This document shows positions 1 to 8,461 of a stretch of DNA of 64,000 nucleotides, piece after piece; the stretch's first letter is position 1; every line of letters starts with the position of its first letter. The notes under the pieces are model-generated. The model did not search any database. It was given only the letters and a program-made list of their open reading frames with translations, and was not told where the DNA came from. Position numbers and translations under genes: made by a program. The DNA comes from an uncultured Pseudomonadota bacterium. Its GTDB lineage: Bacteria; Pseudomonadota; Gammaproteobacteria; Steroidobacterales; Steroidobacteraceae. The stretch is taken from assembly GCA_903868595.1 (NCBI GenBank), contig CAIPVV010000050.1, forward strand, positions 1-64,000. The letters are read 5' to 3'.

Positions 1-15
1 CAGCCTATCGCGCTC

Positions 16-1746
16 TTAGTGCTTGGGCTTCATGGCGCGCACTGGCCGCGCCTGGTCGGCACGCTGCAACGCCAGTGCCTGGCCCCGTACGCGAACGGCC
101 GACAGGCGCTCGATAATTTCCGGCGGCAGTCCGTGCGGCAGGCGCACGAAGCTGTGGTCGGCGCGAATGTCGACGCCATTGATCTGGCTGCCGTCGAGCT
201 TGGCCTCGTTGGCGATGGCGCCGACGATATTCCCGGGCAGTACGCCATGCTTGCGACCCACGTCCAGGCGGTAGGTCTCCTGCGGTCCGAAGTCCGGCGC
301 ACGGTCCTCGCGCGGCTCGCGCTGTCCGCGATGGGCGCGCGGCGGGCCGCGATCCTGCCGCGGCGGGCCGCGATCCTCCTGCGGCGGCTCCATTTCGTCG
401 CGCCCGCCGCCCTGGGAGGCGGCCAGCAGCAGCGGGGCATTGCCCTCCACCAGCGAAGCCAGGGCGATGGCGATGTCCAGCATCTCGGTGCCAGTGTCGT
501 TGGCCATCTGCTGGATCGCCTCGCGCAGCACCGGCGGTTGCTCGGCGGCAAGGGCGGAGGTGATGCGCTCCTTGAACTTGGTGAGTCGGCGGGCATTCAC
601 GTCATCGACGCTGGGCAGGTTCATCTGCTCGATCGGCTGGCGCGTGGCGCGCTCGATCAGGCGCAGCATGTTGCGCTCACGGGGCGCAATGAACAGGATC
701 GCCTCGCCGCTGCGGCCGGCGCGGCCCGTACGGCCGATGCGATGCACGTAGGATTCGGTGTCGTAGGGCACGTCGAAGTTGACCACGTGGCTGATGCGCT
801 CCACGTCCAGGCCGCGCGCCGCGACGTCCGTGGCCACGAGGATGTCGATCTTGCCGGCCTTGAGGCCTGCCACGATGCGCTCACGCAGCGGCTGCGGCAC
901 GTCGCCGTTCAGCGCGACGGCCGAGAAGCCGCGGGCCTCCAGCTTCTCGGCCAGCTCCGCGGTCGCCTGCTTCGTGCGGGCGAACACCAGCATTGCATCG
1001 AAGGGCTCGACCTCCAGGATGCGCGTCAGCGCATCCAACTTGTGCATGCCGCTGACGAGCCAGTAGCGCTGGCGGATGTTGGTGCCGGTGCTGGTCTTGC
1101 TGCGGATGGTGATCTCGCGCGGCTCGCGCAGGTGGCGCTGGGCGATTCGCTTGATGTTCGGCGCCATCGTCGCGGAGAACAGGGCGACCTGACGCTCCTT
1201 GGGAGCCTGGCCCAGGATCGAGTCCATGGCATCGGCAAAGCCCATGGCCAGCATTTCGTCGGCCTCGTCCAGGACCACGGTCTTGATGCCGTCGAGGGAG
1301 AGCGTGCCGCGCTCCAGGTGATCCATGATGCGACCCGGGGTACCCACGATGACGTGGGTGCCGCGCTTGAGCGCGTTGAGCTGGGGAACGTAGCTCTGGC
1401 CGCCGTAGATCGGCAGCACGTGGAAGCCCGGCATGCGGCTGGCGTACTTCTGGAACGCCTCGGCAACCTGGATCGCCAGTTCGCGCGTCGGTACCAGTAC
1501 CAGCGCCTGCGGCGCCTTTTGCTTCAGGTCGATGCGGGAGAGGATGGGCAGTGCAAAGGCAGCGGTCTTGCCGGTGCCGGTCTGTGCCTGGCCCAGGATG
1601 TCCGCGCCGGTCAGCAGTGCAGGGATCGTGGCGGCCTGAATCGGGGAGGCCGACTCGTAGCCGACATCGGTGACGGCCTTGACGACGGCGTCCGAGAGGC
1701 CGAGCTCCGAAAAGGCGATCGATTGCGCCGGGGCGACGGTATTCAT
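16..1746 (-). CDS. deaD: DEAD-box ATP-dependent RNA helicase DeaD/CsdA
   Basis: Cytoplasmic ATP-dependent RNA helicase that remodels structured RNA in ribosome assembly and cold adaptation. The 576-residue product has the Q motif near residues 12-40, Walker A AQTGTGKT at 54-61, DEAD at 160-163, SAT at 191-193 and HRIGRTGRAGR in the second RecA domain. An Arg/Gly/Pro-rich linker (about 440-485) leads into a C-terminal DbpA/CsdA-type RNA-binding domain (about 490-555). The presence of that domain favours DeaD over RhlE or SrmB. The ATG at 1746 is preceded by AGGAC. The gene ends 16 bases from the window edge and is complete. Its 5' region contains two large inverted repeats, suggesting a structured leader. 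Confidence 0.95.
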   Translation of the reverse strand: MNTVAPAQSIAFSELGLSDAVVKAVTDVGYESASPIQAATIPALLTGADILGQAQTGTGKTAAFALPILSRIDLKQKAPQALVLVPTRELAIQVAEAFQKYASRMPGFHVLPIYGGQSYVPQLNALKRGTHVIVGTPGRIMDHLERGTLSLDGIKTVVLDEADEMLAMGFADAMDSILGQAPKERQVALFSATMAPNIKRIAQRHLREPREITIRSKTSTGTNIRQRYWLVSGMHKLDALTRILEVEPFDAMLVFARTKQATAELAEKLEARGFSAVALNGDVPQPLRERIVAGLKAGKIDILVATDVAARGLDVERISHVVNFDVPYDTESYVHRIGRTGRAGRSGEAILFIAPRERNMLRLIERATRQPIEQMNLPSVDDVNARRLTKFKERITSALAAEQPPVLREAIQQMANDTGTEMLDIAIALASLVEGNAPLLLAASQGGGRDEMEPPQEDRGPPRQDRGPPRAHRGQREPREDRAPDFGPQETYRLDVGRKHGVLPGNIVGAIANEAKLDGSQINGVDIRADHSFVRLPHGLPPEIIERLSAVRVRGQALALQRADQARPVRAMKPKH

Positions 1747-1846
1747 GGAAAGTCCTGGGCTTGGCGCGGGGGGTCGGCAAGTCTAATGGTATTGCACCTT
1801 CCACGGGGGCCTAATGCGCACCCCAGGGCCTCGTCCGGAAGGTCGA

Positions 1847-1877
1847 GCACCCGCAGCAAAGGCCGTGCGGGGGGTGC
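1847..1877. repeat. Inverted repeat in the deaD 5' region (hairpin 1)
   Basis: GCACCC (1847-1852) pairs with GGGTGC (1872-1877), and GCA (1853-1855) with TGC (1866-1868), leaving a 3-base bulge and a 10-base loop. It lies about 100 bases upstream of the deaD start and, read on the minus strand, would be in its leader if transcription starts further out. Confidence 0.5.
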
Positions 1878-1897
1878 CATAGGGCGCCCTGGCGCCG

Positions 1898-1957
1898 CGC
1901 GCATCCCTACGGCGGGGGTGGGGCGAGATCCGCCGCGCGCCGGACGAGGGATGCGCG
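1898..1957. repeat. Perfect 11-bp inverted repeat in the deaD 5' region (hairpin 2)
   Basis: CGCGCATCCCT at 1898-1908 is exactly inverted as AGGGATGCGCG at 1947-1957, with an inner GGCGG/CCGCC pair (1911-1915 with 1930-1934). The arms are 38 bases apart, giving a long stem-loop on either strand. No T tract follows, so a simple terminator is unlikely. Possibilities are part of a structured deaD leader or a solitary repetitive element. Confidence 0.6.
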
Positions 1958-2351
1958 AGTAAGCTGTTGAAAACCGGCCAGTTAGAACACGCCTGGCGCG
2001 AAGTGGGCGCGGTCGCTGCGAACGCGACGTGGTCCCGGTTGTCATCGGCGTGGTGCCCGCGCGTACAAGCCCTTGCCACATCGCCCAAACGCAACCGCCC
2101 CGGCAACGCCTCCGGTGGTGACGCGGCTACTGTGGAAGTGCAGCCTGCACTGCCAGCAACCCGCACGCGCAAGAGAACGATGTCCGAGTGGCAAGCCGTG
2201 GGGTGGAGGCGCTGACACCATCCCCGCGCAGCCAGCCGTTCGCCTTGAGAAGTGCTGCCCGGCCGGGCGGCAAGACTCCTGCGTAACATCAGAGGCAGCG
2301 CCGTCCGGCCCTTGCCCCAAGATGAGCAACCGACTCGCACGATACGACAAC

Positions 2352-3572
2352 ATGCCGATAGACACCCACGTCCCGGTCGTTCTATTCAATGCCGACACCC
2401 ATGCGGCACTGGGTGTGCTGCGCTCCCTCGGCCGGCTGGGGGTGCCGGTCTACTGCATCGACCGCAATCCGCGCGCACTCCCCTTGAAGTCGCGTTACTG
2501 CAGCGGCCGTTTCATCTGGGATTACGAGCGACACAGCAGCGAAGCGCTGGTGGATTACCTGATCCACGTTGCCGCGGTGGTCAGCGGCAAGCCCGTGCTG
2601 CTGCCGATGTTCGACTTGTGGAACAACTTCGCGGACGACTATCGCACCGTGCTCGCCGCGCACTACCGGGTTACTGCACCCCGTTCCGGCGCGATCGCGC
2701 GCCTCTACAGCAAGCGGGGCCTGTATGAGCTTTGCATCAGCGAAGGCGTGCCGACGGCCGACTCCTATTTCCCCACGACGCTGCAGGACGCCTGCCAGGC
2801 GGCGCAGCGCCTGGGCTTTCCCGTGGCGATCAAGGCAATCGATCCGAATCGACTGTTGCGGCGAACCGGGCGCCGCCTGGCGGTCGCCCGGGACGACGCG
2901 CAGCTGGTGTCGATTTACCAAGAGTTTGACGAGCCGGGGCATTCCAACCTGTTCCTGCAGCGGTACATCAGCGGCGAGCAGAAGAAGGAATGGATCTGCA
3001 GTTCCTACTTCGACCGTGACGCTCGCTGCCGATTCGCCATCAGTGCGATCAAGCTGCGCCAGGTGCCGATCAGCGGCGGCAACACCGCCCACGCCGTGAC
3101 GGCCCCGTGCGAGCCCCTGGCGGAGCGTATCCGGCGCATCGCGCAGGCTGCCGGGTACCACGGGGTCCTCGATGCGGACTTCTGCTTTGATCCGCAGGAC
3201 GGGCAGTACAAGCTCCTCGACCTGAACCCCCGGCTGGGGGCCAACTTCAGGGTCGGCGTCGATCGCCACGGACTGGACGCCGTGCGCTGCTGGTACCTGG
3301 ACCTGACGGGGCAGCAGATCCCCGACGTGAGGCCCGAGTGGGGCCGCACCTGGGTTGCCGAGGACACCGATTACTGGGCCTGTGGAGAACTGATGCGGGT
3401 GGGCAGGCTGCGGCTGCACGAGCTGCTGGCGAGCTGGCGTGGGGCCTCCGAGTTCGCCTGGTGGGCCAGCGACGACCTTCGCCCGAGCCTTGCTTTCGCG
3501 ACGACGCTGGCGAAGCTGGTAGCCGTTACCGCGACACGTCGGATTCGGCGCCAAGGGACGGCGAGGCAGTAG
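2352..3572 (+). CDS. ATP-grasp domain protein (COG3919-like carboxylate-amine ligase), substrate unknown
   Basis: A predicted ATP-grasp ligase of about 406 residues. It opens with a pre-ATP-grasp Rossmann-like segment (VVLFNADTHAALGVLRSLGR, giving a 'next to nucleotide/amino acid' fold) and continues into a typical ATP-grasp core, with FPVAIKAIDPN as the ATP-binding lysine strand and LLDLNPRLGANF as the Mg-binding D/N cluster. Such enzymes join a carboxylate to an amine or similar nucleophile through an acyl-phosphate. The start is uncertain: ATG 2352 begins the conserved domain directly, ATG 2322 would add ten residues, and neither has a clear ribosome binding site. The gene stands alone; nothing adjacent suggests its substrate. 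Polysaccharide-linked relatives are known, but assigning that role here would be inference. Confidence 0.75.
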   Translation: MPIDTHVPVVLFNADTHAALGVLRSLGRLGVPVYCIDRNPRALPLKSRYCSGRFIWDYERHSSEALVDYLIHVAAVVSGKPVLLPMFDLWNNFADDYRTVLAAHYRVTAPRSGAIARLYSKRGLYELCISEGVPTADSYFPTTLQDACQAAQRLGFPVAIKAIDPNRLLRRTGRRLAVARDDAQLVSIYQEFDEPGHSNLFLQRYISGEQKKEWICSSYFDRDARCRFAISAIKLRQVPISGGNTAHAVTAPCEPLAERIRRIAQAAGYHGVLDADFCFDPQDGQYKLLDLNPRLGANFRVGVDRHGLDAVRCWYLDLTGQQIPDVRPEWGRTWVAEDTDYWACGELMRVGRLRLHELLASWRGASEFAWWASDDLRPSLAFATTLAKLVAVTATRRIRRQGTARQ

Positions 3573-3680
3573 GGGCGCCCGGCCCCTTCCCAGAGGCGGC
3601 GTCCATCCGGTCCCCGGGGTGCGTCGACGCCGTTGGCGGGCGGCCGCCGGGGGTGCTTTGCCGTAAGATCGCCGCCCTAC

Positions 3681-4742
3681 ATGAGCACAGCCCCCTCAAC
3701 TGTCCCGGTGGCCGGGACGGGGCCGCGGTTTTCCGTGGCCCCGATGATGGATTGGACGGACCGGCACTGCCGGGCCTTCCTGCGCTGCTTTTCCCCGCGG
3801 GCACTGCTCTATACCGAGATGATCACGGCGGCGGCCATCCTTCGGGGGGATCGGGCACGTTTGCTTCAGTTCTCGCCCGAGGAGCAGCCCGTGGCCCTGC
3901 AGCTGGGTGGCAGCAGTCCCGCGGAGCTGGCCCTCGCGGCCCGGGTGGGCGAGGAGGCCGGCTACCAGGAGATCAATCTCAACTGTGGCTGTCCGAGCGA
4001 CCGCGTGAGCTCCGGGGCCTTCGGCGCCTGCCTGATGGAGGAGCCTGCGCGGGTGGCCGAGTGCGTGGCGGCGATGCGGGCGGTCGTTGGGGTGCCGGTG
4101 ACGGTGAAGATGCGCATCGGGGTGGTCAATCGCCAGCGCGACGGCGGCCACGATGCCCGGGCGGCGATGCTGCGGTTCGATGAGGCCGACTACGCGCGCC
4201 TGTCCGAGTTCACCAGGCAGATCCTGGCGGCGGGCTGTGCGACCCTCATCGTGCATGCGCGCAAGGCGGTGCTCGGTGGTCTCTCGCCGCATGAGAACCG
4301 CACGGTGCCGCCGCTGCGCTTCGATGTCGTGCGCCGGCTGCGCGAGGAGTTCCCCGGCGTACCCTTGTCGGTCAATGGCGGGATCCGCACCGCGGAGGCG
4401 GCGGTGGAGGCGGTCCAGTGGTGTGACTCCGTGATGATCGGGCGGGAGGCTTACCACCGACCCTACCTGCTGGCAGCGCTGCAGGCGGCGCTGTACCCGG
4501 CGGATCACTGGGCGGCGCCGAGCCCCGCGGAGGTCCTGGACCGGATGGGCGAGTACGCCGCCCGCGAACTGGCGGCCGGTGAGCGCCTCTCCAACATCAC
4601 CCGCCACATGCTGGGCCTGGTTACCCATACCGCCGGGGCGCGGGACTATCGGCGCTTGATGGCCGAAGGCGCGCGCAGCCGCTCGGCTGGCCCGGAGCTT
4701 CTGGCACAGGCCCGAGCGCTCTTGCTCCAGGGCGCTGCGTGA
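3681..4742 (+). CDS. dusA: tRNA-dihydrouridine(20/20a) synthase DusA
   Basis: FMN- and NADPH-dependent enzyme that reduces uridine to dihydrouridine at D-loop positions 20/20a of tRNA. The product (353 residues) shows the TIM-barrel Dus signature: SVAPMMDWTDRHCR at the N-terminus, the active-site INLNCGCPSDRV with its catalytic Cys, HARKA, SVNGGI and MIGREAYHRP, which match DusA rather than DusB or DusC. A somewhat longer loop (about residues 150-170, RQRDGGHDAR) replaces a shorter segment in E. coli DusA. The ATG at 3681 is chosen because the conserved region begins soon after; an in-frame start 48 bases upstream adds only a low-complexity tail. Confidence 0.93.
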   Translation: MSTAPSTVPVAGTGPRFSVAPMMDWTDRHCRAFLRCFSPRALLYTEMITAAAILRGDRARLLQFSPEEQPVALQLGGSSPAELALAARVGEEAGYQEINLNCGCPSDRVSSGAFGACLMEEPARVAECVAAMRAVVGVPVTVKMRIGVVNRQRDGGHDARAAMLRFDEADYARLSEFTRQILAAGCATLIVHARKAVLGGLSPHENRTVPPLRFDVVRRLREEFPGVPLSVNGGIRTAEAAVEAVQWCDSVMIGREAYHRPYLLAALQAALYPADHWAAPSPAEVLDRMGEYAARELAAGERLSNITRHMLGLVTHTAGARDYRRLMAEGARSRSAGPELLAQARALLLQGAA

Positions 4743-4843
4743 GGTCCCCGGCGTGCGAAACATTCGCGATAAATCCGCTACAGGCTTGTTTTCCAAAGAC
4801 CCTTAATTCACTCTTGCTCCCCTAGCCGGAAGTAATAAGTCGC

Positions 4844-5755
4844 ATGGGTCAGGATATCGAGCTCGCAATTGTGTTCGCCGACGTGGTCGGCTCTACGCAC
4901 ATTTACGACGTCATGGGCGACCAGCGTGCGCGCGAGATGGTCGCCACCTGCATCCAAGTCATGCGCTCGGCGACCGAACAGCACAGCGGCACGGTCATCA
5001 AGACGATGGGCGATGAGGTCATGTCGACCTTCCCCACCGCCGACGATGCGTTGAATGCTGCAGCGCAAATGCAGCGGCAGATCGTCTCCCACGCGGAACT
5101 GCAGGTCGACGGCCAGCCCGTGGCGCTGCGCATTGGCTGCCATTTCGGGCCCGTGGTTCTGGAGAGCCGCGACGTCTTCGGGGCCACTGTGCACACCGCC
5201 AACCGCATGACCAGCCAGGCCAAGGGCGGGCAGATCGTGACGACGGCAGCCACCTGCGAGCGGCTCTCGCCGGAGTGGCGTGCCGCGGTGCGGCAGATCG
5301 ATATCGCGATGATCAAGGGCCAGGGCAACGAGGTCAGCCTCTATGAGGTGCTCTGGCAGACCGAGGACGTGACCAGCATGCTGCCGGCCATCGCCTTGTC
5401 GGGGCGCTACGGGCGCAAGCTGCAGCGATTGCGGCTGCGCCTGCTGGACCAGGAAGTGATCCTCGACTCCTCGCGTCCGCACATCAGCATCGGCCGAGCC
5501 GATGATAACGACCTCATCATTCGCGGCAACCTCATCTCCCGGGTCCACGCGCGCATCGAGATCAACCGCAACAAGATCATGCTCATCGACCAGAGCACCA
5601 ACGGCACCTTCGTGCAGTCGGCCGATGGCGAGGAAGCCTTCGTGCGTCGCGACAGCGTGCAGATCAAGGGCGAGGGGCTCATCGGCCTGGGCCGGGTGCC
5701 CGAGGCCGACAACCCGCAGACCATCCGCTTCACCTGCGAGCCGGTACCGACCTAG
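4844..5755 (+). CDS. Class III adenylate/guanylate cyclase domain fused to an FHA domain
   Basis: A soluble 303-residue protein. Residues 5-175 form a class III nucleotidyl cyclase homology domain with metal-binding Asp13 (FADVVGST) and Asp57 (KTMGDE), the purine-selecting Lys53 and transition-state Arg121. The usual catalytic Asn of the VN-x-A-x-R motif is His117 (VHTANR). Residues 195-300 form a forkhead-associated domain with SIGRADDNDL (215-224), SRVHA (232-236) and STNGTF (251-256), the canonical phosphothreonine-binding positions. There is no transmembrane segment or signal peptide. The expected role is cAMP or cGMP production gated by binding a phosphothreonine partner. No Ser/Thr kinase is nearby. 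The Asn-to-His change may lower or alter activity. Confidence 0.88.
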   Translation: MGQDIELAIVFADVVGSTHIYDVMGDQRAREMVATCIQVMRSATEQHSGTVIKTMGDEVMSTFPTADDALNAAAQMQRQIVSHAELQVDGQPVALRIGCHFGPVVLESRDVFGATVHTANRMTSQAKGGQIVTTAATCERLSPEWRAAVRQIDIAMIKGQGNEVSLYEVLWQTEDVTSMLPAIALSGRYGRKLQRLRLRLLDQEVILDSSRPHISIGRADDNDLIIRGNLISRVHARIEINRNKIMLIDQSTNGTFVQSADGEEAFVRRDSVQIKGEGLIGLGRVPEADNPQTIRFTCEPVPT

Positions 5756-5776
5756 CGTTCTCGGCGGGGCGATGCA

Positions 5777-5816
5777 GGACGGGCAGGCCGTAGGCCGCCG
5801 GGCCTGCGCACGGTCC
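5777..5816. terminator. Hairpin between convergent genes (cyclase-FHA / YXWGXW lipoprotein)
   Basis: GCAGGCC (5783-5789) pairs with GGCCTGC (5801-5807), and an outer GGAC (5777-5780) pairs with GTCC (5813-5816). It sits in the 88-base gap between two converging genes. It has no T tract, so it is at best a GC-rich bidirectional stop or RNA 3'-end stabiliser. Confidence 0.4.
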
Positions 5817-5843
5817 TCTGCCGATTGCCCGGACTGCCTCGGG

Positions 5844-6182
5844 TCAGCGTCGCTCCCGCGCCCAGTGGCCGGGTCGCATCCGCCAGCCGTTGCCCACCCG
5901 ATCCCAGCGGTGCGGCTCCCAGCGGTACCCCGGCCGCGGGGCTGCCCAGTGGCCGCCCACCCATTCATGCCGGCCGCCAACCCAATTCCAGTATCCCCCG
6001 AGCCAGATATAGCCCGGGTAGGGTGCGACGCCGTAGTACTCCACCCGCGGGGCCGGCGGCGCGACCAGGACGCTACCGCCGTAGTAGGCGTCGGGCCCCG
6101 GCACCACCACGCAGCCGCCGAGCAATGCGGCGACAACGGCACTGGCTGCCAGCCCCAACAAGAGTGCTCGATAGGATTTCAT
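5844..6182 (-). CDS. YXWGXW repeat-containing lipoprotein
   Basis: A small (112-residue) predicted lipoprotein: a signal peptide with a hydrophobic core at residues 6-22 ends in the lipobox LLGGC (Cys24). After a short Pro/Gly linker comes a Trp-, Tyr-, His- and Gly-rich segment with spaced motifs of the YXWGXW type (YIWLGGYWNWVGG, HEWVGGHW, YRWEPHRW, MRPGHW). Such proteins are common in proteobacterial envelopes; their function is unknown. The ATG at 6182 is preceded by AGGAG and starts the signal peptide, so the longer upstream frame is not used. It is monocistronic and convergent with the cyclase-FHA gene. Confidence 0.85.
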   Translation of the reverse strand: MKSYRALLLGLAASAVVAALLGGCVVVPGPDAYYGGSVLVAPPAPRVEYYGVAPYPGYIWLGGYWNWVGGRHEWVGGHWAAPRPGYRWEPHRWDRVGNGWRMRPGHWARERR

Positions 6183-6434
6183 GCCCGCTCTCCTGCACAG
6201 CCGGCCATGGCCGGCACTTGCTGATGTAAACGTTCCGCGGCCGCTGTGGTTGACGTCGCGATCCTCGCTGGCATCGGCCACGCCGTCCGGGGCGTCAGCG
6301 CGCGGGCCTTGCGGCCGGGGCCTCAAGCCCGGGCGGTGCACGAGGTGAACGCAGCGGGCGGTCCAGTGAATGGAATCTGAACCGGCCCGGCCCGGCCCGG
6401 CCCGGCGCGGGAAGCGGGGCGGCGAGCGGGCATG
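6183..6434. other. Intergenic region upstream of the YXWGXW lipoprotein gene
   Basis: About 250 bases between pckG (its 3' side) and the lipoprotein gene, both on the minus strand. It must contain the lipoprotein gene promoter; no clear consensus is visible. It includes a CCCGG tandem repeat (listed separately). No gene was recognised. Confidence 0.4.
6382..6405. repeat. Short CCCGG tandem repeat
   Basis: Almost five uninterrupted copies of the 5-bp unit CCCGG (CCGG followed by four CCCGG units) in the intergenic region. A simple-sequence tract of this kind could change length by slippage; it is not inside a gene. Confidence 0.75.
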
Positions 6435-6466
6435 AAAAAGGCGCGCCGGGTTGCCCTGGCGCGCCT
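6435..6466 (-). terminator. Rho-independent terminator of pckG
   Basis: Read on the minus strand, AGGCGCGCC pairs perfectly with GGCGCGCCT (arms 6458-6466 and 6439-6447), with an inner GGG/CCC pair, followed by TTTTT (6439-6435). It lies about 34 bases past the pckG stop codon and is a convincing intrinsic terminator. Confidence 0.85.
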
Positions 6467-6499
6467 GGGTTCAATAGGCGGATCGAGGCGTCGGGCGAA

Positions 6500-8278
6500 T
6501 CAGCCCAGGCGCTTCTCCACGCTATCGACCTCGGCCAGCAGTGCCGCGGGAAGGCGCGCGCCGTACTCGCCCAGGTAGCTGCGGATGTCCGCCACTTCCT
6601 TGCGCCAGGCATCGCTCTTGACGCTGAGGATCTCGTTGAGGTTCTCCGCCGAGATATCCAGGCCCGTGGTGTTGAGGTCCTGCGGACGTGGCAGGTAGCC
6701 GATCGCCGTGTCCTGGGCCTGCGCGCGACCCGCGCAGCGATCCAGCATCCACGACAGCACGCGCAGGTTGTCGCCAAAGCCCGGCCAGAGGAACTTGCCG
6801 TCGGCGTTCTGGCGGAACCAGTTGACGTGGAACATCTTCGGCGGCGACTTGAGCTTCGCGCCGACGTTGAGCCAGTGCTGCCAGTAGTCAGCGAAGTTGT
6901 AGCCGCAGAACGGCTTCATGGCCATCGGGTCGCGACGCACGACGCCTACCGCGCCGGTGGCCGCGGCGGTCGTCTCGGAGGCCACCGAGGCACCCACGAG
7001 CACACCGTGCGCCCAGCTGCGGGCCTCGTACACCAGCGGCGCCAGTTCGCGGCGGCGTCCGCCGAACACCAGCGCCGAGATCGGCACGCCACGGGGGTTC
7101 TCGGCCTCCGGGGTGTAGGCCGGGTTGTGCACCGCGCTGACCGTGAAGCGCGAGTTCGGGTGCGCGGCCGGGCCGTTCTTGGCCTCGTACGGGCGACCCA
7201 GCCAGTCGATGGACGGCTCCCCGGCGCCGATCCCTTCCCACCACGGCTCGTTGTTCGCGGTACGGGCGACGTTGGTGAAGAGCGTGTCCTTGCGGATCAT
7301 CTCGTAGGCGTTGCGGTTGGTCTTCGGGCTGGTACCCGGGGCGACGCCGAAATAGCCGGATTCCGGGTTGATGGCCCACAGGCGACCGTCCGGACCGGGG
7401 TGCAGCCAGGCGATGTCGTCGCCGACCGTGAAAACCTTCCAGCCCGGCATCGAGTCCGGCGGGATCAGCATGGCGAGATTGGTCTTGCCACAGGCCGACG
7501 GGAACGCGCAGGCGACGTAGTGCGTCTCGCCCTGCGGGTTCTGCAGCCCGACGATGAGCATGTGCTCGGCAAGCCAGCCCTCGGTGCGGGCCTGGTAGCT
7601 GGCGATGCGCAGTGCGTGGCACTTCTTGCCCAGCAGAGCGTTGCCGCCGTAACCGGAGCCGAAGCTCTTGATCGAGAGCTCCTCGGGGAAGTGCATGATG
7701 AAGCGGCGGTCCGGGTTCAGCTCGCCGATCGAGTGCAGGCCCTTGATGAACGTCCGGTCGGCCGCGATGCGCTCCAGTGCCGGGCGCCCCATGCGGGTCA
7801 TGATGCCCATGTTGATCACGACGTAGGCGCTGTCGGTGATCTCGACGCCGCAGCGCGAGTAGGGCGAATCGATGGGGCCCATGCAGTAGGGCACGACGTA
7901 CAGCGTGCGGCCCTGCATGCAGCCCTGGAACAGCGCGTCCATCTTCTGGTGGGCCTCCGCGGGCGCCATCCAGATGTTGTTCGGGCCGGCATCTTCCTGC
8001 TTGCTCGTGCAGATGAACGTGAGGTGCTCCACGCGCGCCACGTCGCTGGGGTGCGAGCGCGCCAGGTAGCAGTCGGGGAAGCTCTCCGCGTTCAGGGGCT
8101 GCAGCTCCTGCTTCGCGATCAGTTCGTTACGCAGCTGCGCCATTTCGGCCGCGCTACCGTCGCACCAGTGGATCCGGTGAGGCTGGGTGAGCTGCGCAAC
8201 GCTTCCAACCCACTCGGCGACTTCCTTGGAGAGCTCGGGGAGCGGGATGAAAGTGTTAGGGGCTGTCGCCATGGACAT
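6500..8278 (-). CDS. pckG: Phosphoenolpyruvate carboxykinase (GTP)
   Basis: Converts oxaloacetate plus GTP to phosphoenolpyruvate, GDP and CO2, the first committed step of gluconeogenesis. The 592-residue product is the GTP-dependent (EC 4.1.1.32) form: it has the P-loop FPSACGKTNLAM, the PEPCK-specific region near LHPGPDGRLWAINPE, YEARSWAHGV and the C-terminal NWFRQNADGKFLWPGFGDN that binds the guanine nucleotide. The ATP-dependent PckA found in enterics is a different family. The start is ATG 8278 (or 8272, two codons in), chosen over an upstream frame of unrelated sequence. It is monocistronic, with a perfect -10 element upstream and a strong terminator downstream. Confidence 0.97.
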   Translation of the reverse strand: MSMATAPNTFIPLPELSKEVAEWVGSVAQLTQPHRIHWCDGSAAEMAQLRNELIAKQELQPLNAESFPDCYLARSHPSDVARVEHLTFICTSKQEDAGPNNIWMAPAEAHQKMDALFQGCMQGRTLYVVPYCMGPIDSPYSRCGVEITDSAYVVINMGIMTRMGRPALERIAADRTFIKGLHSIGELNPDRRFIMHFPEELSIKSFGSGYGGNALLGKKCHALRIASYQARTEGWLAEHMLIVGLQNPQGETHYVACAFPSACGKTNLAMLIPPDSMPGWKVFTVGDDIAWLHPGPDGRLWAINPESGYFGVAPGTSPKTNRNAYEMIRKDTLFTNVARTANNEPWWEGIGAGEPSIDWLGRPYEAKNGPAAHPNSRFTVSAVHNPAYTPEAENPRGVPISALVFGGRRRELAPLVYEARSWAHGVLVGASVASETTAAATGAVGVVRRDPMAMKPFCGYNFADYWQHWLNVGAKLKSPPKMFHVNWFRQNADGKFLWPGFGDNLRVLSWMLDRCAGRAQAQDTAIGYLPRPQDLNTTGLDISAENLNEILSVKSDAWRKEVADIRSYLGEYGARLPAALLAEVDSVEKRLG

Positions 8279-8309
8279 GTACCTGCGGGGCATTTGAAAA
8301 GGAGCGGCG

Positions 8310-8315
8310 ATTATA
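8310..8315 (-). promoter_or_regulatory. Likely pckG promoter -10 element
   Basis: On the minus strand this is a perfect TATAAT, 32 bases upstream of the pckG start. The sequence about 17 bases further upstream is a poor match to TTGACA, so either an activator helps or the promoter is modest. Confidence 0.55.
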
Positions 8316-8334
8316 GCGAGGTGCGGCGCACCGC

Positions 8335-8364
8335 TTGCGAAGAAACTGCGGCCACGGCTACATA
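8335..8364 (+). promoter_or_regulatory. Possible promoter of the yoaA-tsaB pair
   Basis: TTGCGA (8335-8340) and TACATA (8359-8364) are separated by 18 bases and read toward the helicase gene about 100 bases downstream. Both boxes are imperfect; this is a suggestion only. Confidence 0.35.
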
Positions 8365-8461
8365 AAGAAGCATAATGATGCAGGGCAACAAAGTACCCTG
8401 ACGGTGGCATACTGCACGCTGACCCCCAGCGCGGCGCCACCGAGCGGCTGCAAACGTAATC

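Larger units (their letters stand above)
1747..2351. other. Non-coding divergent region between deaD and the ATP-grasp gene
   Basis: About 600 bases with no recognisable protein. Open frames cross it on both strands, but their translations are low-complexity Arg/Ala/Pro strings, as expected of chance frames at this GC content. It should hold the promoters of deaD (leftward) and the ATP-grasp gene (rightward); I see no strong -35/-10 pair. The deaD-proximal half contains two inverted repeats, listed separately. Confidence 0.5.

Noticed and set aside
2073-2351. N-terminal extension of the ATP-grasp protein
   Set aside because: The extra residues are low-complexity, have no ribosome binding site and are outside the conserved fold; ATG 2352 or 2322 is more likely.
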